DNA of 64,000 nt from Acanthosepion lycidas (GCA_963932145.1 OZ010595.1:77083252-77147251); one strand, 5' to 3'. Positions 11,700-22,571 are shown, numbered from the stretch's first letter. Numbers and translations are program-made. Notes: generated by a model not told the origin, from the sequence alone.

Positions 11700-12560
11700 G
11701 AAGATAAAGGTTAACCCTAGAGAGAAAGAGGTTAAGATCGCAGTGATCGGCTGTATTAATGACAGAAATTAAAATGTATAAAACGTACAACAATATTAAC
11801 AATAAAAACATGAAACAGGTGTTGACATAAATAACAAGAATTTGTATTTTCTTTTTTGTGATCTGAATTACAGAATATTGGTATGGTGGGTGTAAAACTG
11901 TTCTCAGTATCTCTTTTCTTTAAATGTCAGTGCTTGACTTGGTTCCGAGAATTTCATTTGTGAGGTTGACGTTTGAAATTGTCTGTTCACGATCTTCCTG
12001 GAGCGCTGGCTCGACGTGTGTTTCTGTACTGCTAGTGTTACCTGTCTATTCATCTACTGACTACTGCTACTGATACCCTAGTCTACACTACTGTTCTCTA
12101 CTCTACTGACTTTCTTGTGGTGGAAGGGTCGTTTTATGAGTGTTAGGATGAAAAACTATCTTTCTTTTCTATCATCACTGATAACAAAGCTATTTTCAGA
12201 ATAATGAAATATCATCATAATTCTGGACCATGACACATCCTCTTGTAGTTGGTTCTACAAAACAGTGGTTCGTGGGAAGTAGCTGCTCAAGTGGAACTTA
12301 CATCTCACCAATGCAATACGAAGGTGGTTCACTACAATGTGTGGTCATGGTCGGTCTTAGCCATGAAAATTAGAACTGCTGGAACTAAGGAATGTAGTTT
12401 TCTGAACACTTTCCATAGAAATAGCGATAGAACAGCGACGAGAGACTTACAACGTTTCGACTATGGGAAAATGGTTGTATGGTGGAAAACAATTAATTAC
12501 AAATTCATCATCAACATTCAGTAGAAGAATGTTGCTCGTTCATAATTTGTATAATTAACT
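11700..12560. other. Unassigned sequence
   Basis: No family was recognised. A 'cttacaacgtttcgac' piece near 12447-12462 resembles the PLE terminal motif at 2670 but lacks a complete hammerhead core. Confidence 0.5.
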
Positions 12561-12575
12561 GGAAAAATAAATTTG

Positions 12576-12576
<1 letters not shown>

Positions 12577-12611
<35 letters not shown>

Positions 12612-12618
12612 TGTATTG

Positions 12619-12668
<50 letters not shown>

Positions 12669-12695
12669 ATATATATATATATATAAATTGTATTG

Positions 12696-12729
<34 letters not shown>

Positions 12730-12736
12730 TGTATTG

Positions 12737-12795
<59 letters not shown>
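12577..12795. repeat. Compound (TA)n tract
   Basis: Long (TA)n blocks are separated by a repeated AAATTGTATTGTATTA spacer. This gives a nested repeat that abuts the PLE terminus at 12796. Confidence 0.9.
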
Positions 12796-12797
<2 letters not shown>

Positions 12798-12970
12798 GAT
12801 ATGTCTCATTGAATAATTTAGACAATTTTGTCCAGTTATTTAGGTTCCTCTCATATTCACGGACAAGCTTCTTAGTATCCTTAAGCGAAAAGCGAAAATT
12901 TCCATGTTGATACACATTCATTTATTCCGAGTACTTTCGACATTAGCACAATATCATCATCAGGGTTTTG
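12796..12970 (-). mobile_element. Penelope-like element terminal repeat, inverted
   Basis: The reverse strand reads through a short coding-like stretch ([20 protein letters not shown]). The stretch near 13240-13340 reads nearly the same on the plus strand (KLVREYD, then LNYS). Both copies run directly into a (TA)n tract. It carries the hammerhead-like motif at 12927-12963. Confidence 0.65.
12927..12963 (-). ncRNA. Hammerhead-ribozyme-like motif
   Basis: Reverse strand: CTGATGA (12957-12963), one U, stem GATATT (12950-12955) pairing with AATGTC (12939-12944; one G-U), GAAA (12935-12938). A two-base-pair mini stem III around a UA loop then ends in CUC. The GG after the presumed cleavage site can pair with the CC just before CTGATGA as the start of stem I. 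All core positions of the hammerhead consensus are present. Confidence 0.55.
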
Positions 12971-13224
12971 TTTTTTCTAAGACAAAAATTGATGTGTTCA
13001 TTATTTTTCCAAGACAAAATTGTTCTGTTCATCTGAAAGTTAAATTTATTACTTGTGAAGTGAAAAACACTAATGTTATGTATTGTACGATTTAAATTTC
13101 ACGATGTCAACATCAGAGGAGGTAGCTAAGTTATGATATGTCCAGATGTTTTTTGAAATAAAAAACAAAACTATTTAACACTAATAGTTAAAACCAAGAT
13201 ATTTTAAAAAATTTTGCAGTATTT

Positions 13225-13345
13225 ATGATTAATTTTAATATGGATACTATCAAGCTTGTCCGTGAATATGACATGATTCTACTGGATATAAGTAGACAGG
13301 TTTGTTTAAATTATTCAGTGAGGCATATCTTAATGAAAACATGCT

Positions 13346-13350
<5 letters not shown>
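13225..13350 (+). mobile_element. Penelope-like element 5' terminal region
   Basis: This is the plus-strand counterpart of 12796-12970, oriented toward the PLE body. The match includes AAGCTTGTCCGTGAATATGA. Confidence 0.6.

Positions 13351-13402
<52 letters not shown>
13351..13402. repeat. (TA)n tract
   Basis: About 26 TA units lie between the PLE 5' region and the PLE reverse-transcriptase frame. Confidence 0.95.
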
Positions 13403-13404
<2 letters not shown>

Positions 13405-14956
13405 GTTTCACTAGAAAGAGTTAATAAATCCATTAAACATACCATCGGACTCTCACAATGGATAAATACCGCGGACGTCATCAAATGTTCAATGATATAC
13501 AAAATAAAGATAAATGTACGTTCGTACAATTTGATATCATTGTCTATTGTCCCTCCATCTCCAAGGATTTGTTTATTCTAGCCTTGGTGTTTGCACAACA
13601 ATATTCAAACCTTTTTGACGAGGAGCTGGATATTATCTTAAAATGTAGGAGTTCTGACCTAATATATAATGATGATCAATGAACTAAAAAACTTCAAACG
13701 ACAACTTTGACACCTCTATGGGTTCATTGGACTCAACTGAAGCTTCCAATTTCGTAGGATTATTCATTCTGTATAATTTAAATACCCTTGATTGTGTTGA
13801 TATCGATAGTATAGAACTATATAGAGATGATGGCGTGTTAATTGTCAAGGACGCTATATAATTAAGGTCGATCGTATTAGGAAGATGATACATAGAGAGC
13901 TAAAAGATTTAGGCCTTAAAACGAAGTTAACAACCATTATCAAACAAATAGATTTTCTTGATGTAATCTTGGACCTTGTGAATAGTTCTTATCAACCGTA
14001 TGTGAAGACAAACTCTAATCCTGTAGATGAACATCCCAATTCCAATCACCCAACGTCAGTTATTAAGCGCATACTTTCTTCCATTGAATTTAGAATGAGT
14101 GCTAACGCTTCTAATGAAGAGTTTTTCAATAGGCATAGAGAACTTTATAACTCCGCCCTGAGAAGCAGTGGTTATGGAGGGCCCAATATTAAATATAGAA
14201 ATCTCATTAATATTGACCATAATAATTAGCGAAGATCCAGGAAGAGCATCTGGTTCGCCACCCGCTTTTGACCTCATGGTTAAAACTAAGTTAGGACTAA
14301 AATTCATAAATCTTGTTAATAATCACTTCCCTAAAACGAATAGGCTTAGCAAAATCTTCAATAAAAATACTCTTAAACTTAGTTACAGTTGTGCGGATAA
14401 CCTCAGAAAAAATAATTAAAAAGTATAATAGTAAGGTCTTTAACAGATATAAAAACTCAAAGGGCATGACGAAACGTAGTAATGCATTAAATAATATTAA
14501 ATTTCCTCACACAAATCCTAATGGATGTAACTGTAGGAATCCCAATGATTGTCCATTGCAAAACAATTACCAAACTATTTCTTTGTTTTATCTCAGTACT
14601 ATTTCTTCACTTGAAAACCCGAATATTAAAAAGTTCTACATTGGTAGTACTAAAAATCCATTTAAACGCCATTGGTACGAGCATGTTTTTCTTTCAAAAA
14701 TAGTTCTCATAAGCATGCTACCTCGCTGTTCAAATACTATTGGAGTTTAAAGGAGATAAACAAAACTCTCACTGTTAAATTGAAGTTAATTAGAAGAGCT
14801 CATACCTGTAATTATATATATGCACTATGTTATCTTTGTCTCAATGAAAAGCTAGAAATCATTAAATATAAGGACAAGATAAATCTTTTAAATCAAAGGA
14901 AAGAGCTCACTGTTAACTGCAGGCATAAATTACCTTTTAACTTGCTTTCTGGTTAG
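13403..14956 (+). pseudogene. Penelope-like element RT plus GIY-YIG endonuclease polyprotein (PLE-1)
   Basis: A nearly full-length but broken PLE reading frame. Blocks in order: NKDKCTFVQFDI and PSISKDLF (RT motif A region, 13500-13565); a glycine-serine block near 13705-13770; YRDDG (13820-13834), the catalytic RT box with both aspartates retained; IDFLDVILDL and NSNHPTSVIKRI (thumb region, 13950-14070). The C-terminal nuclease follows. It has a CxC...C finger-like GCNCRNPNDC (14526-14555), the GIY-YIG half motif KKFYIGSTKNPFKRHW (about 14629-14676) and the closing NEKLEIIKYKDKINLLNQRK (14844-14904), with a stop at 14954-14956. PLEs use this RT and nuclease pair for target-primed insertion. 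At least three frame breaks make this copy inactive. Confidence 0.85.
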
Positions 14957-15780
14957 CTAGATTATTGTATATAAGGATGAAATAGTATTGTAAGTCTGTA
15001 AAAATATTTTCCTTGAGTTTCCGATTGTTATCTACCTTTATTTGCTAAGAATTCACTATAAAGTGGATTATTTAGTTAATATTTAAATAGTTGTTACTCT
15101 TATTGAATTTTGATAGGTAGTTTGCGTTTCCTCTGTAGTTACGTTGGAAGATTGAATCTTAATAAATCTGTCGTTCATATATTTGTATGCCCATATATTC
15201 AATCATATTTATGTGCTTGTCTATTATTACGTGATGTCTGTATCACAAATAAACCTTCCTCCCTTGTCCACTAAACTTATCATCACGACTCTGTCAATGT
15301 AACTGACTCTGTAGTCATATATTTTACCTCTTACTGCCGTTCAGATTCGGACGAAAAACTTAACCTATTTCTAAGATGAATACATAAAAGTTTAGACATA
15401 TTTTCCCCGTTTTTCTTTGAATAATTTTGTTAGTTTCTGAACATGATGCGTGGTTACATTTAGAGTTTAATATGCGAAACTTTTATTTTTTAATTACAAA
15501 ATATTGGAGATTACTTAGTTATTCTGATTTCCTATAAAATCTAATATTTATTTTAAAGTAGGAATATCCAACACTTCTCTAAAAAAACATATTCTGATGA
15601 CGAAGAGCTCAAACTTGATCAAAAAGTTTTGTATTGTCTAAATGATTATGTCATTATTACGAGGAAAGACGAAATTATTTTTTGAGTATTTTATTTTAAT
15701 TTTTTAATTCTTTCTAGCACTTTCGAAATTTTAGCTAAAAATCTTGTTTTTTGAGTCATCAAAATTGACGTAAAATCAAT
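14957..15780. other. PLE 3' flank, otherwise unassigned
   Basis: Non-coding AT-rich DNA. A CTGATGAC sequence at 15595-15602 was examined as a hammerhead core, but its stem II pairs poorly. Confidence 0.5.
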
Positions 15781-15789
15781 CATGTCTTC

Positions 15790-16250
15790 CATTATTGATA
15801 GCTTTATAAACAAAAGTCATTAAAAATGTCATACTTTTATTGAGTTTTGTATTTTAAATTCAGGGCTAAAGTTTGGGTTGTTGCGAACAAAACTTTACAT
15901 GAAATTGATGATTTATATTCCTCAAAGCCTTCTTCATTTAATTAAAAAATTACAGAGTTACACAGTTACTAGTTTTAAAGTTTTCATAACATTAAGTAAG
16001 GGGTGTGGGGTAACCAATGTGAAAAAAATAGTTTTACCCTGACTTTCTAAAAAAAAAACATTTCTGAAGTAAATTCATTCATTTCTGAAAGTTTCATTAA
16101 ATTACGACAATTATTCGATTTTTGCAAGAATTTCCACATTAATGTGTTTTCAACTGAAAAAGGCGCTAAAAAATCCTAATGCTAAATATTAAGTGAACTT
16201 TGACCTAAAAAAAAAACAGTGTTTTTCAACCAAAATTTCAAACGTGCTAA
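15790..16250 (+). repeat. Dispersed repeat, family E
   Basis: About 430 bp, alignable by eye with 45000-45375. Shared landmarks in order are 'attgggttttgtat'-like, 'aatgatttatattc', 'cataaaattaagtaaggggg', 'gactttctaaa' and 'atttttgcaagaatttcc'. There is no coding potential. It could be a non-autonomous DNA element. Confidence 0.6.
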
Positions 16251-16424
16251 AAAGGAATAAATTTTTTAAAAAAAATAATTAAAAATACTTTGGTCTCTCC
16301 TCTAATTAATAACATCAGCTTTTTCGCAATGAAACTTTGTTTTTATTAAGTTTGAAGCTTTTTTCATCAAAATATGCCATTTTTTTTAGCGAAATGTTAT
16401 AATTTTTAAATAAATATATATAAG

Positions 16425-16600
16425 TTTCGTTAAAGACGACTGACAAAAGGTAATGTATTTCAGCTTTTTATTTAATTTTTCTTGTGTTTGTACAAGTGTT
16501 TTCTTTTCTGGACACAGAGTGTGTAAAAACTGTCCAAAAGTTTTACATATACGAGCGCTTTCTTTTAGCCATTATCAAGGACGATTTTTTATTTATTTTT
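16425..16600 (-). mobile_element. Penelope-like element terminal repeat
   Basis: The reverse strand contains the block encoding a TLCPEK-like then RTQEKLNKKL segment. It recurs at 18535-18600, 47385-47560 and 47850-47940. It lies downstream of the reverse-strand PLE body at 16800-18470. Confidence 0.65.
16552..16580 (-). ncRNA. Broken hammerhead-like motif
   Basis: Compared with 47504-47540, the UUGAUAAU box, GGCUA and GAAAGCGCUCG are kept. The bases carrying the 3' strand of stem II (UAUAGCC) are gone. It is a natural deletion derivative and should be inactive. Confidence 0.5.
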
Positions 16601-16799
16601 AATTGAATGTGTTTTTTATGTATATGTCTGAAGTTACAGGAATGTTTTATTTGTCAAACACAAACACATCTATACATATCTTAGGCTATTTTTTTCTTAT
16701 TATGGCTTCCATTATTTTTTAAAATCTTTTTTTACATATGGATGAGGCTATTATACTTATATTTTCTACTAGTATATTTCGGATGGAGTTTGTTAGGTT

Positions 16800-18470
16800 T
16801 TTGTGTGTGTTTAAATGAGGTGTAATATGACTCGTCTCGATAGGCATGTAGTAGTAAGACCAATATAATTATTTATCAGTTTGGTTTGGTCAGGAGCACA
16901 GATCCTTAATGCGCATTTGCACTCGTAAATAATATTGGTTCCCTGTACTCTTGATTTTGCCGGTGTGTTGTTATTTTTTATGATAAGTCTAACTGCTTTA
17001 TGCTTTTTGTAGTAAATAATTTAATTTTCTTGTTCTGGTCGACTGGTTGTGAATTTCTTTCCGATATTTCTTAGAGAAAATTGCTCTTGCTTATAGTTAA
17101 CGTTTATTTCGCGTTTGTAGAAGATGTTAATGCTATTGTTTTATCTGTATTTTCTAGATTGCTACAAATTAATTTAGAAAGAAATCGTCTAATCTGGTGG
17201 TCAATGAGGTAATTAGGAAAACCATTATTGAGTTCTTTAGGAAAAGGGGACGAGAGGATGAATTCTCGTTTGTTCTATTGTGGAGATTTTTTATAACTAG
17301 TATTTTATTTCTAAATGGGCATTCACTCTTAAAATTAAGATGGCAAGAGTTTCTGCTAGTGGGCATTTTGTATAATGAAGTGGTGAATGTGTTATTACTG
17401 AATTATACGAGAACGTTTAAGAATGGGATTTTAATTTTTTAACTAAGTTCATAGGTAAAGTTAAGGGCAATTTCTTTTCGAATGCGGTTTTCAGATTATT
17501 AATTTCTTGTTTGTTTTCGCTAAGATAAAAATATTGTTTACATACCGGATATATTTTTGGTTTAGTAACTTTTTTAAATATCGTGTTTTCTATGCGAACC
17601 ACGTAGTAGTTGGAGCAGCAAGGGCTGAGTGGATTTCTTATACTGACAAAATTAGTTTTGGTGTAGATATTGGGACTTTAATTGTGGAGGCCTGCAATAA
17701 TTTTTTAAGGATATTTGGTTAGATGGATGGAGGTAGAATAGAATTATTTTTATACACAGAGTTAAGGATTATGTTGATAGTTTCATCAACGGGGACGTTT
17801 GTAAATAGATTTTCAACGTCGAATGACGCTAAAGTACCTTGGTTTGGTTGTATAATTTTTAGAATTTGATGGAATTCATAAGATAATATGATGCTATAAT
17901 TGGTGGGTAGATATGGAGTAATGATATCGTTAAGGAATTTTGAAATCTTGTTGATAGCTGTTTGGATCTGTGAAATTATGGGTCGTAGTGGGTATCCGGT
18001 TTTATGTACTTTTATATTTCCGTATAGGTAGTCTGGCTGATTTTGTTGATTTTCACGGCATTGTTTGATGTTATAAGTTTGTTGACGGATCTTTTTAGAG
18101 AATCCGCTGTATTTTTATTTAATTTGGTTAATTTAGATCGGTCATCGATTATGTGTTGTAATTTTTTTTAATAACCCGCATTGTCCAAAATTACGTATGT
18201 GTTTGCTTTGTCGGCTCGTCGTGATGACGATATTTGAATAGATTTTTTAAAATTCTTTTGTAGCAGTTTTTAGTTTTGTTGTAAGATATTGTTATAGTTA
18301 TTGCGAAAGGAGTGATCTTGTAAGCCTTCTACTTTGATAAGGTCTCTCGGGTCTGAATGGACTATTATTAGGACGGGATAGTGACTGGTGTAGAAGTTCA
18401 ATTTAGGTCTTCTTTGTGAGGAGGTCAAATTTAGGTTGAAGATGGCAATTTGGCCTTAGATTTAGGAATT
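16800..18470 (-). pseudogene. Penelope-like element RT plus GIY-YIG polyprotein (PLE-2, Neptune/Poseidon-like)
   Basis: Reverse-strand PLE body with many frame breaks. From the N-terminal side the blocks are: YGNIKVHKTGYPLRPIISQI (about 18040-17980), a PKxHK..PLRPI box; GTLASFDVENLFTNVPVDET (about 17845-17785), RT motif A in the PLE form FDVxxLFTNVP; YVNNIFI (about 17545-17525), where the expected YVDD has lost its first aspartate; a PFLN/LDV-like block; FKSECPFRNK (about 17330). The C-terminal nuclease shows ECKCALRICAP and NNYIGLTTTCLSRRVILHL (16895-16820). It belongs to a different PLE lineage from PLE-1, which has YRDD. The lost catalytic residue and the stops show it is dead. Confidence 0.8.
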
Positions 18471-18479
18471 CCTCCTGGT

Positions 18480-18671
18480 CTTTTGTTAATTTATCATTGG
18501 ATAGGTCTATATATTTATCGTTGCTATTGGACAGTTTTTACTTTGTGTCCGGAAAAGAAAACACTTGTACGATCACAAGAAAAATTAAATCAAAAGCTTT
18601 ATCTCAGTACCTCCCCAGTCGTCTTTAACGAAACTTCTATAAAAGAGGGATTGCTGCCAAATACACAATTG

Positions 18672-18674
<3 letters not shown>
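18480..18674 (+). mobile_element. Penelope-like element terminal repeat, opposite orientation to PLE-2
   Basis: Contains the 'tttgtgtccggaaaagaaaac' to 'caagaaaaattaaatcaaaag' block of the PLE terminus, ending at 'aatacacaattgt' just before the TA tract. The copy at 47850-47998 ends the same way. Together with 16425-16600 it brackets PLE-2 as an inverted terminal pair. Confidence 0.65.

Positions 18675-18729
<55 letters not shown>
18675..18729. repeat. (TA)n tract
   Basis: About 27 TA units directly after the PLE terminus. Confidence 0.95.
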
Positions 18730-18732
<3 letters not shown>

Positions 18733-19320
18733 CTGTGTCAAAAATAATTGTACAAAATTTGGGGGCGGGTTTCTCACACCAAAACAAAGAAAAATGTCCA
18801 TATAAACATATGTCCGCAAATCCTTCGTTTTTGAGTTATTGAGCTTAAAGAAAGTTTACGGTAGATGGCGCCGTGTTGCCGTATAAACTAGATTACATTT
18901 GTCATTCGTGTATATTTGTGGCTAGTTTCTCTTCAATGTTTACCTGGTTTACTAGTGAATTAACCGAGAAGTGTTCTGTTTAACAATGGCAGGATATTCA
19001 TATTACGAACAGGCATATACGATTTTTACATACGGACGCGCGAATTGTAAGGAACACGAGGCAGCACGGATGTATCATATTGCGTTTTCAGACCGAAGGC
19101 AGCCGAGGTATCCAACCTTTGCTGCTGTTTATCGTCGTGATGCTGAGAAAGGATCCGTGGCACCATAAATGAGGAAGCCCGAGATCCGCTCGTACGCCTG
19201 ACCACGAAGAACATATTCTACATTCTACAGGCTGTCAGAGACGATCCAGGTACCAGCACACGTCTAGTGGCCCTAGCAAATATAAAACAATCAAAATAAT
19301 AATGCAGGAGCCGGGGATAG
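18730..19320 (+). pseudogene. DNA transposon fragment with DUF4817-like helix-turn-helix region
   Basis: The frame at 18986-19168 starts MAGYSYYEQAYTIFTYGRAN and continues with EAARMYHIAFSDRRQPRYPT and a YRRD block. This resembles the N-terminal DUF4817/helix-turn-helix domain seen at the start of many invertebrate transposase proteins (a YGxAxGNxxEAxRxYxExxPxRRxP pattern). After a stop, RTYSTFYRLSETIQVPAHV-like sequence may be the next helix. No catalytic core follows. The upstream piece 18730-18960 is probably the element's 5' non-coding end. Confidence 0.5.
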
Positions 19321-19340
19321 TTGGAACGCGATTAAAATAT

Positions 19341-19420
19341 TAGGTTGGTGCAAAAATAATATCGGTTTCTGACGTTAAAAAAATACGTCAAAAAACGATA
19401 TTATTTTTGCACCAACGTAA
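19341..19420. mobile_element. Mariner-derived 80-bp palindromic MITE
   Basis: An 80-bp near-perfect inverted repeat with arms starting GGTTGGTGCAAAAATAAT and ending in the complement, flanked by TA. The termini are those of the mariner subfamily whose 80-bp MITE in primates is MADE1. The same right terminus ends the mariner relic at 48600-48903. Confidence 0.75.
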
Positions 19421-19424
19421 TAAA

Positions 19425-20160
19425 ATAAAGTAATAAAAAAATAAAAACTTCCTGCCAAGTCAAGGCAACTTTGGAAGTGTCAGCTTTTGTCTGACATAAT
19501 TTCAGCTTGCATTGTTTCATGTTACAATGCTGTTAAGTTGCGCACTTGTGTTTCAAACAAAAACTGCGTTCCCTTCCTTTAGTAAGAATCGTTTGTCCTA
19601 TTTTCAGAAAAATTTAGTTGTATACAAATTCAAATGTCGATGTGAAGCGGCGCACATAGAATGAATCAATCTGAGGTTGTAAACGTGGATTTCGTAACAT
19701 GTTCCCGCCTATTTGCGTTCAAGTAGCCGAAGGCAAGTTCAAGAACTACTCAAGCAGTTCACAATTGGTCGATTGAGCAGAATTTGCTGGACAGTCTTGA
19801 TTGTGTCGCTGAATATGAGGATACATGATTTTCTATTCTACATAGTGCTTGCTCGGTTACCCACCGCCGAGTCCTTGAGGTTGTGTACATAAAATTTTAC
19901 CAGTCGAGCCTATATAGACAAAATGAGCAATTTATTCCCTCCTTATGATTGATCGAAGGATTGTGAGTGTCTTTTTCCCTTTTATACTCGTGTGGAGCTT
20001 GTTAATCATTTTATTAATTATTTTTAACCGTGTTCAAACTTCCCCTCCTCATTGGTTATTATTACTGTATCTTGAGTGTTTTGTGTTTCGCCAACGATTG
20101 CCTTTGAAAACATGTTGGTTGAAAGGATCCTAAGGTAGAACATGACGTCAACTAAGTTTA
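19425..20160. other. Unassigned sequence
   Basis: No element or gene was recognised. Confidence 0.5.
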
Positions 20161-20161
20161 A

Positions 20162-20207
<46 letters not shown>
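20162..20207. repeat. (TA)n tract
   Basis: About 23 TA units. The tract is followed by TTTGTTTTTTGTATGAATGA. The same words precede the TA tract at 20760. Confidence 0.95.
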
Positions 20208-20212
<5 letters not shown>

Positions 20213-20757
20213 TTTTGTATGAATGATTCATGAATTTATAAATTATATTTGCACCTCTTAATTGAAATTAAAATAACTGATCCAACGTGCAACTCTCGGA
20301 TAATAAGTGTGACATTACTGTAATTATTGAACAATATAGTTCATGCCATATTCACGGAAAATCTACCAGTAAAAAAGAATTCTCTTATTGCTATATTTGT
20401 ACAAAAACGCAGAACCTTAAAATTTAAATTCAAACTAAGCGTTGCGACCGCGCGTTCCAAAACAATAACACATTTCTCATAGCATTTTTTCGGATTACAT
20501 CTCTATTTTCGTTGTCCTCATATTACCGAGAAGTAAAAGCAAGAACAAAATCTACTTCCATACCTGATGATGTCTGTAGGAACAGACGAAAGCTTGTAAA
20601 AATTAAAAGGACCTTATGCAACTGGAATTTATAAACAGGGATCATATCATTCATATACAGGTTCGGGGTTGATGTATCTTATTTATATTGTTTGCGACGA
20701 AGTATTCTCGCTATTTAAATCATTAACCTCTATATTTGTTTTTTGTATGAATGATTC

Positions 20758-20760
<3 letters not shown>
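20208..20760 (+). mobile_element. Penelope-like element terminal region
   Basis: This segment is delimited at both ends by a 26-bp direct repeat (20208-20233 and 20736-20760) and by TA tracts outside them. It contains a hammerhead-like motif and lies upstream of PLE-3. Confidence 0.55.
20564..20600 (+). ncRNA. Hammerhead-ribozyme-like motif
   Basis: CTGATGA (20564-20570), one U, stem GTCTGT (20572-20577), loop AGGA, perfectly paired ACAGAC (20582-20587), GAAA (20588-20591). GUA after the presumed site can pair with UAC before CTGATGA as stem I. Stem III is too short to close as written, so this copy may be decayed. Confidence 0.5.

Positions 20761-20804
<44 letters not shown>
20761..20804. 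repeat. (TA)n tract
   Basis: About 22 TA units. Confidence 0.95.
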
Positions 20805-20808
<4 letters not shown>

Positions 20809-20979
20809 GTGGAAATATTTAAACACGCACACGTGCACAAATCATACAGAAAACTAAACAACAGCCCAATGTATCTTAACAAATTCCCAACCACCCCTAA
20901 CGTATTTAAATAAAAATCTATAAATAAAAGAATTTTAACAAATTGTAGTAGCTTAAAAAATATTTAATGAAAAAACAAC

Positions 20980-21640
20980 AACAAAAAACAAAACATATGA
21001 ATCAGCCTCAAGAAACAGCGAATATTCAAACAAATTGGAAATTTAAAAACGAAGACAATTCAAACAAAAGTAACAGAAAAAGAACCATAATTTTGTGCAA
21101 GCACCAGACAAAAATACAGTAAAACAAAAATAGGGAAAATATTCTTCAAAATAATTAACAAGCAATTCCCTAAGAACAGCAAATTTTCAAAAATTATCAA
21201 TAAATATACAATCAAAATTACAGCTGTATGGATAACATGGATAAAATAGTAATTAAGCACAATCAAAATATTCAACAAAACCAATAACAATAACAGCCAG
21301 CAAAATAACACCATCAAATATAGCTGCAGAAACAAAGAAAATTTCTTAGGTAACAATAAATGCTTAAACAATAACATAATATACAAAGCTATCGTAACTA
21401 ATAACATTAACACAGACGAAAAAATTTACATAGGCACCACAGAAAAAAAAGGTTAAAAGAAAGATATAACCATAAAATGTCCTTTGAAAGAAGAAAATAC
21501 ACAAGCAATACAAAACTATCAAAAATTCATATGGAGCCAAAAAATAATAACAATATCCTCACCAAAATCAAATGGAAAATTATAAAAAGTGCAGCCTCAT
21601 ACAGTATTAACAGTGAAAATTAAAAACTTTTAAACTATAT
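20980..21640 (+). pseudogene. Penelope-like element GIY-YIG C-terminal region (PLE-3)
   Basis: This is the 3' part of a third PLE, extremely A-rich. A finger-like NKENFLGNNKCLNNN segment comes first. It is followed by IIYKAIVTNN and DEKIYIGTTEKK (about 21380-21445), the YIG half of the GIY-YIG nuclease motif. Another frame then gives KERYNHKMSFERRKYTSNTK and LSKFIWSQK (about 21455-21545). The order IIYKA, YIG, RYxxHKxSF, LSKxIW is characteristic of the PLE nuclease domain. No RT box is preserved upstream. The unusual A-richness of the coding strand differs from PLE-1 and PLE-2. Confidence 0.75.
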
Positions 21641-21649
21641 TTAGAGGAA

Positions 21650-22560
21650 AAATAAGTAATAATTAATCTTAAAAGCTAAAATAAACTCTTAAACATGAAA
21701 ACTGAATTAATTGGTAAATATAGGTCTATAAAAAATATTTACTTTACTATCTAAGCACTAATTAAATCTAAACAAATAAATATAACATTTACATAAATAA
21801 ATTAATTAATTAAATATAATATAAACTTGAAAATAATTATTAATAAATAAATAATTAAACGAACAAATATTGAATATACACTGCTATACGCGCGTGCGTG
21901 TGTGCGTGTGCATGTACATATAAATATATACATACGCAAACAACTAAAAAAAAAAGCAAACCCGCCAAAATTAATACCATGTCAAAAGCAAATAAATTAT
22001 TATGCATTAAATAAAAAGAAAACATTATATAAACGATAAAATGATATAAACAGATATTTAATTTACGACATATACACTATTTAAAAGTTACATGCATATG
22101 AATGCGTGTAGTGTCCGTGAGTGTACGGGAGTATATACTCTATATACATAACAGTAAAGAAAAAATCTATATAAATCCAACCAACTATAAACAATACCCT
22201 AAAAATAGAAAAAATAACTTTACCATTTAAGCGATAGTTTATAATAACAAACGGCAGACACAAGTGTACACGTACATGTGTACGCGCATTTATATGTATA
22301 TGTGTGCGTACCGATATACGTACATGAATGAATGTGCGCGTGTGCGTATGCGCAATTTTATAGACATGCATATGCACATAAATTCAAACAATAATAAATA
22401 AAAATTTGATTATAAACCTAATCTACAATTAATTCTTATGATACCACCAAACCAAATAAGAAAACAGCATAATAGCCTAGTGAAAATATATAAATATTTA
22501 TCATTTAAGCATTAATATCAATTATTTATGCAACCCCACAAAAAACAAACAAAAAAAAAT
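21650..22560. other. A-rich unassigned sequence
   Basis: Contains short purine-pyrimidine alternating runs (near 21890-21915 and 22270-22360). No gene is supported. Confidence 0.5.
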
Positions 22561-22571
22561 ACAAAAAAAAA

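Noticed and set aside
12440..12520. PLE-type GUCGAAACGUUGUAAG on the reverse strand near 12455
   Set aside because: The GAAAC side matches the 2670 motif, but no pairing partner lies next to the upstream UUGAUGA box.
12616..12921. Open frames of alternating Tyr-Ile
   Set aside because: They are translations of (TA)n tracts.
15594..15625. Hammerhead core at CTGATGAC near 15595
   Set aside because: Stem II (GAGCTC against GATC) pairs poorly and GAAA is replaced. It does not meet the pattern of the other sites.
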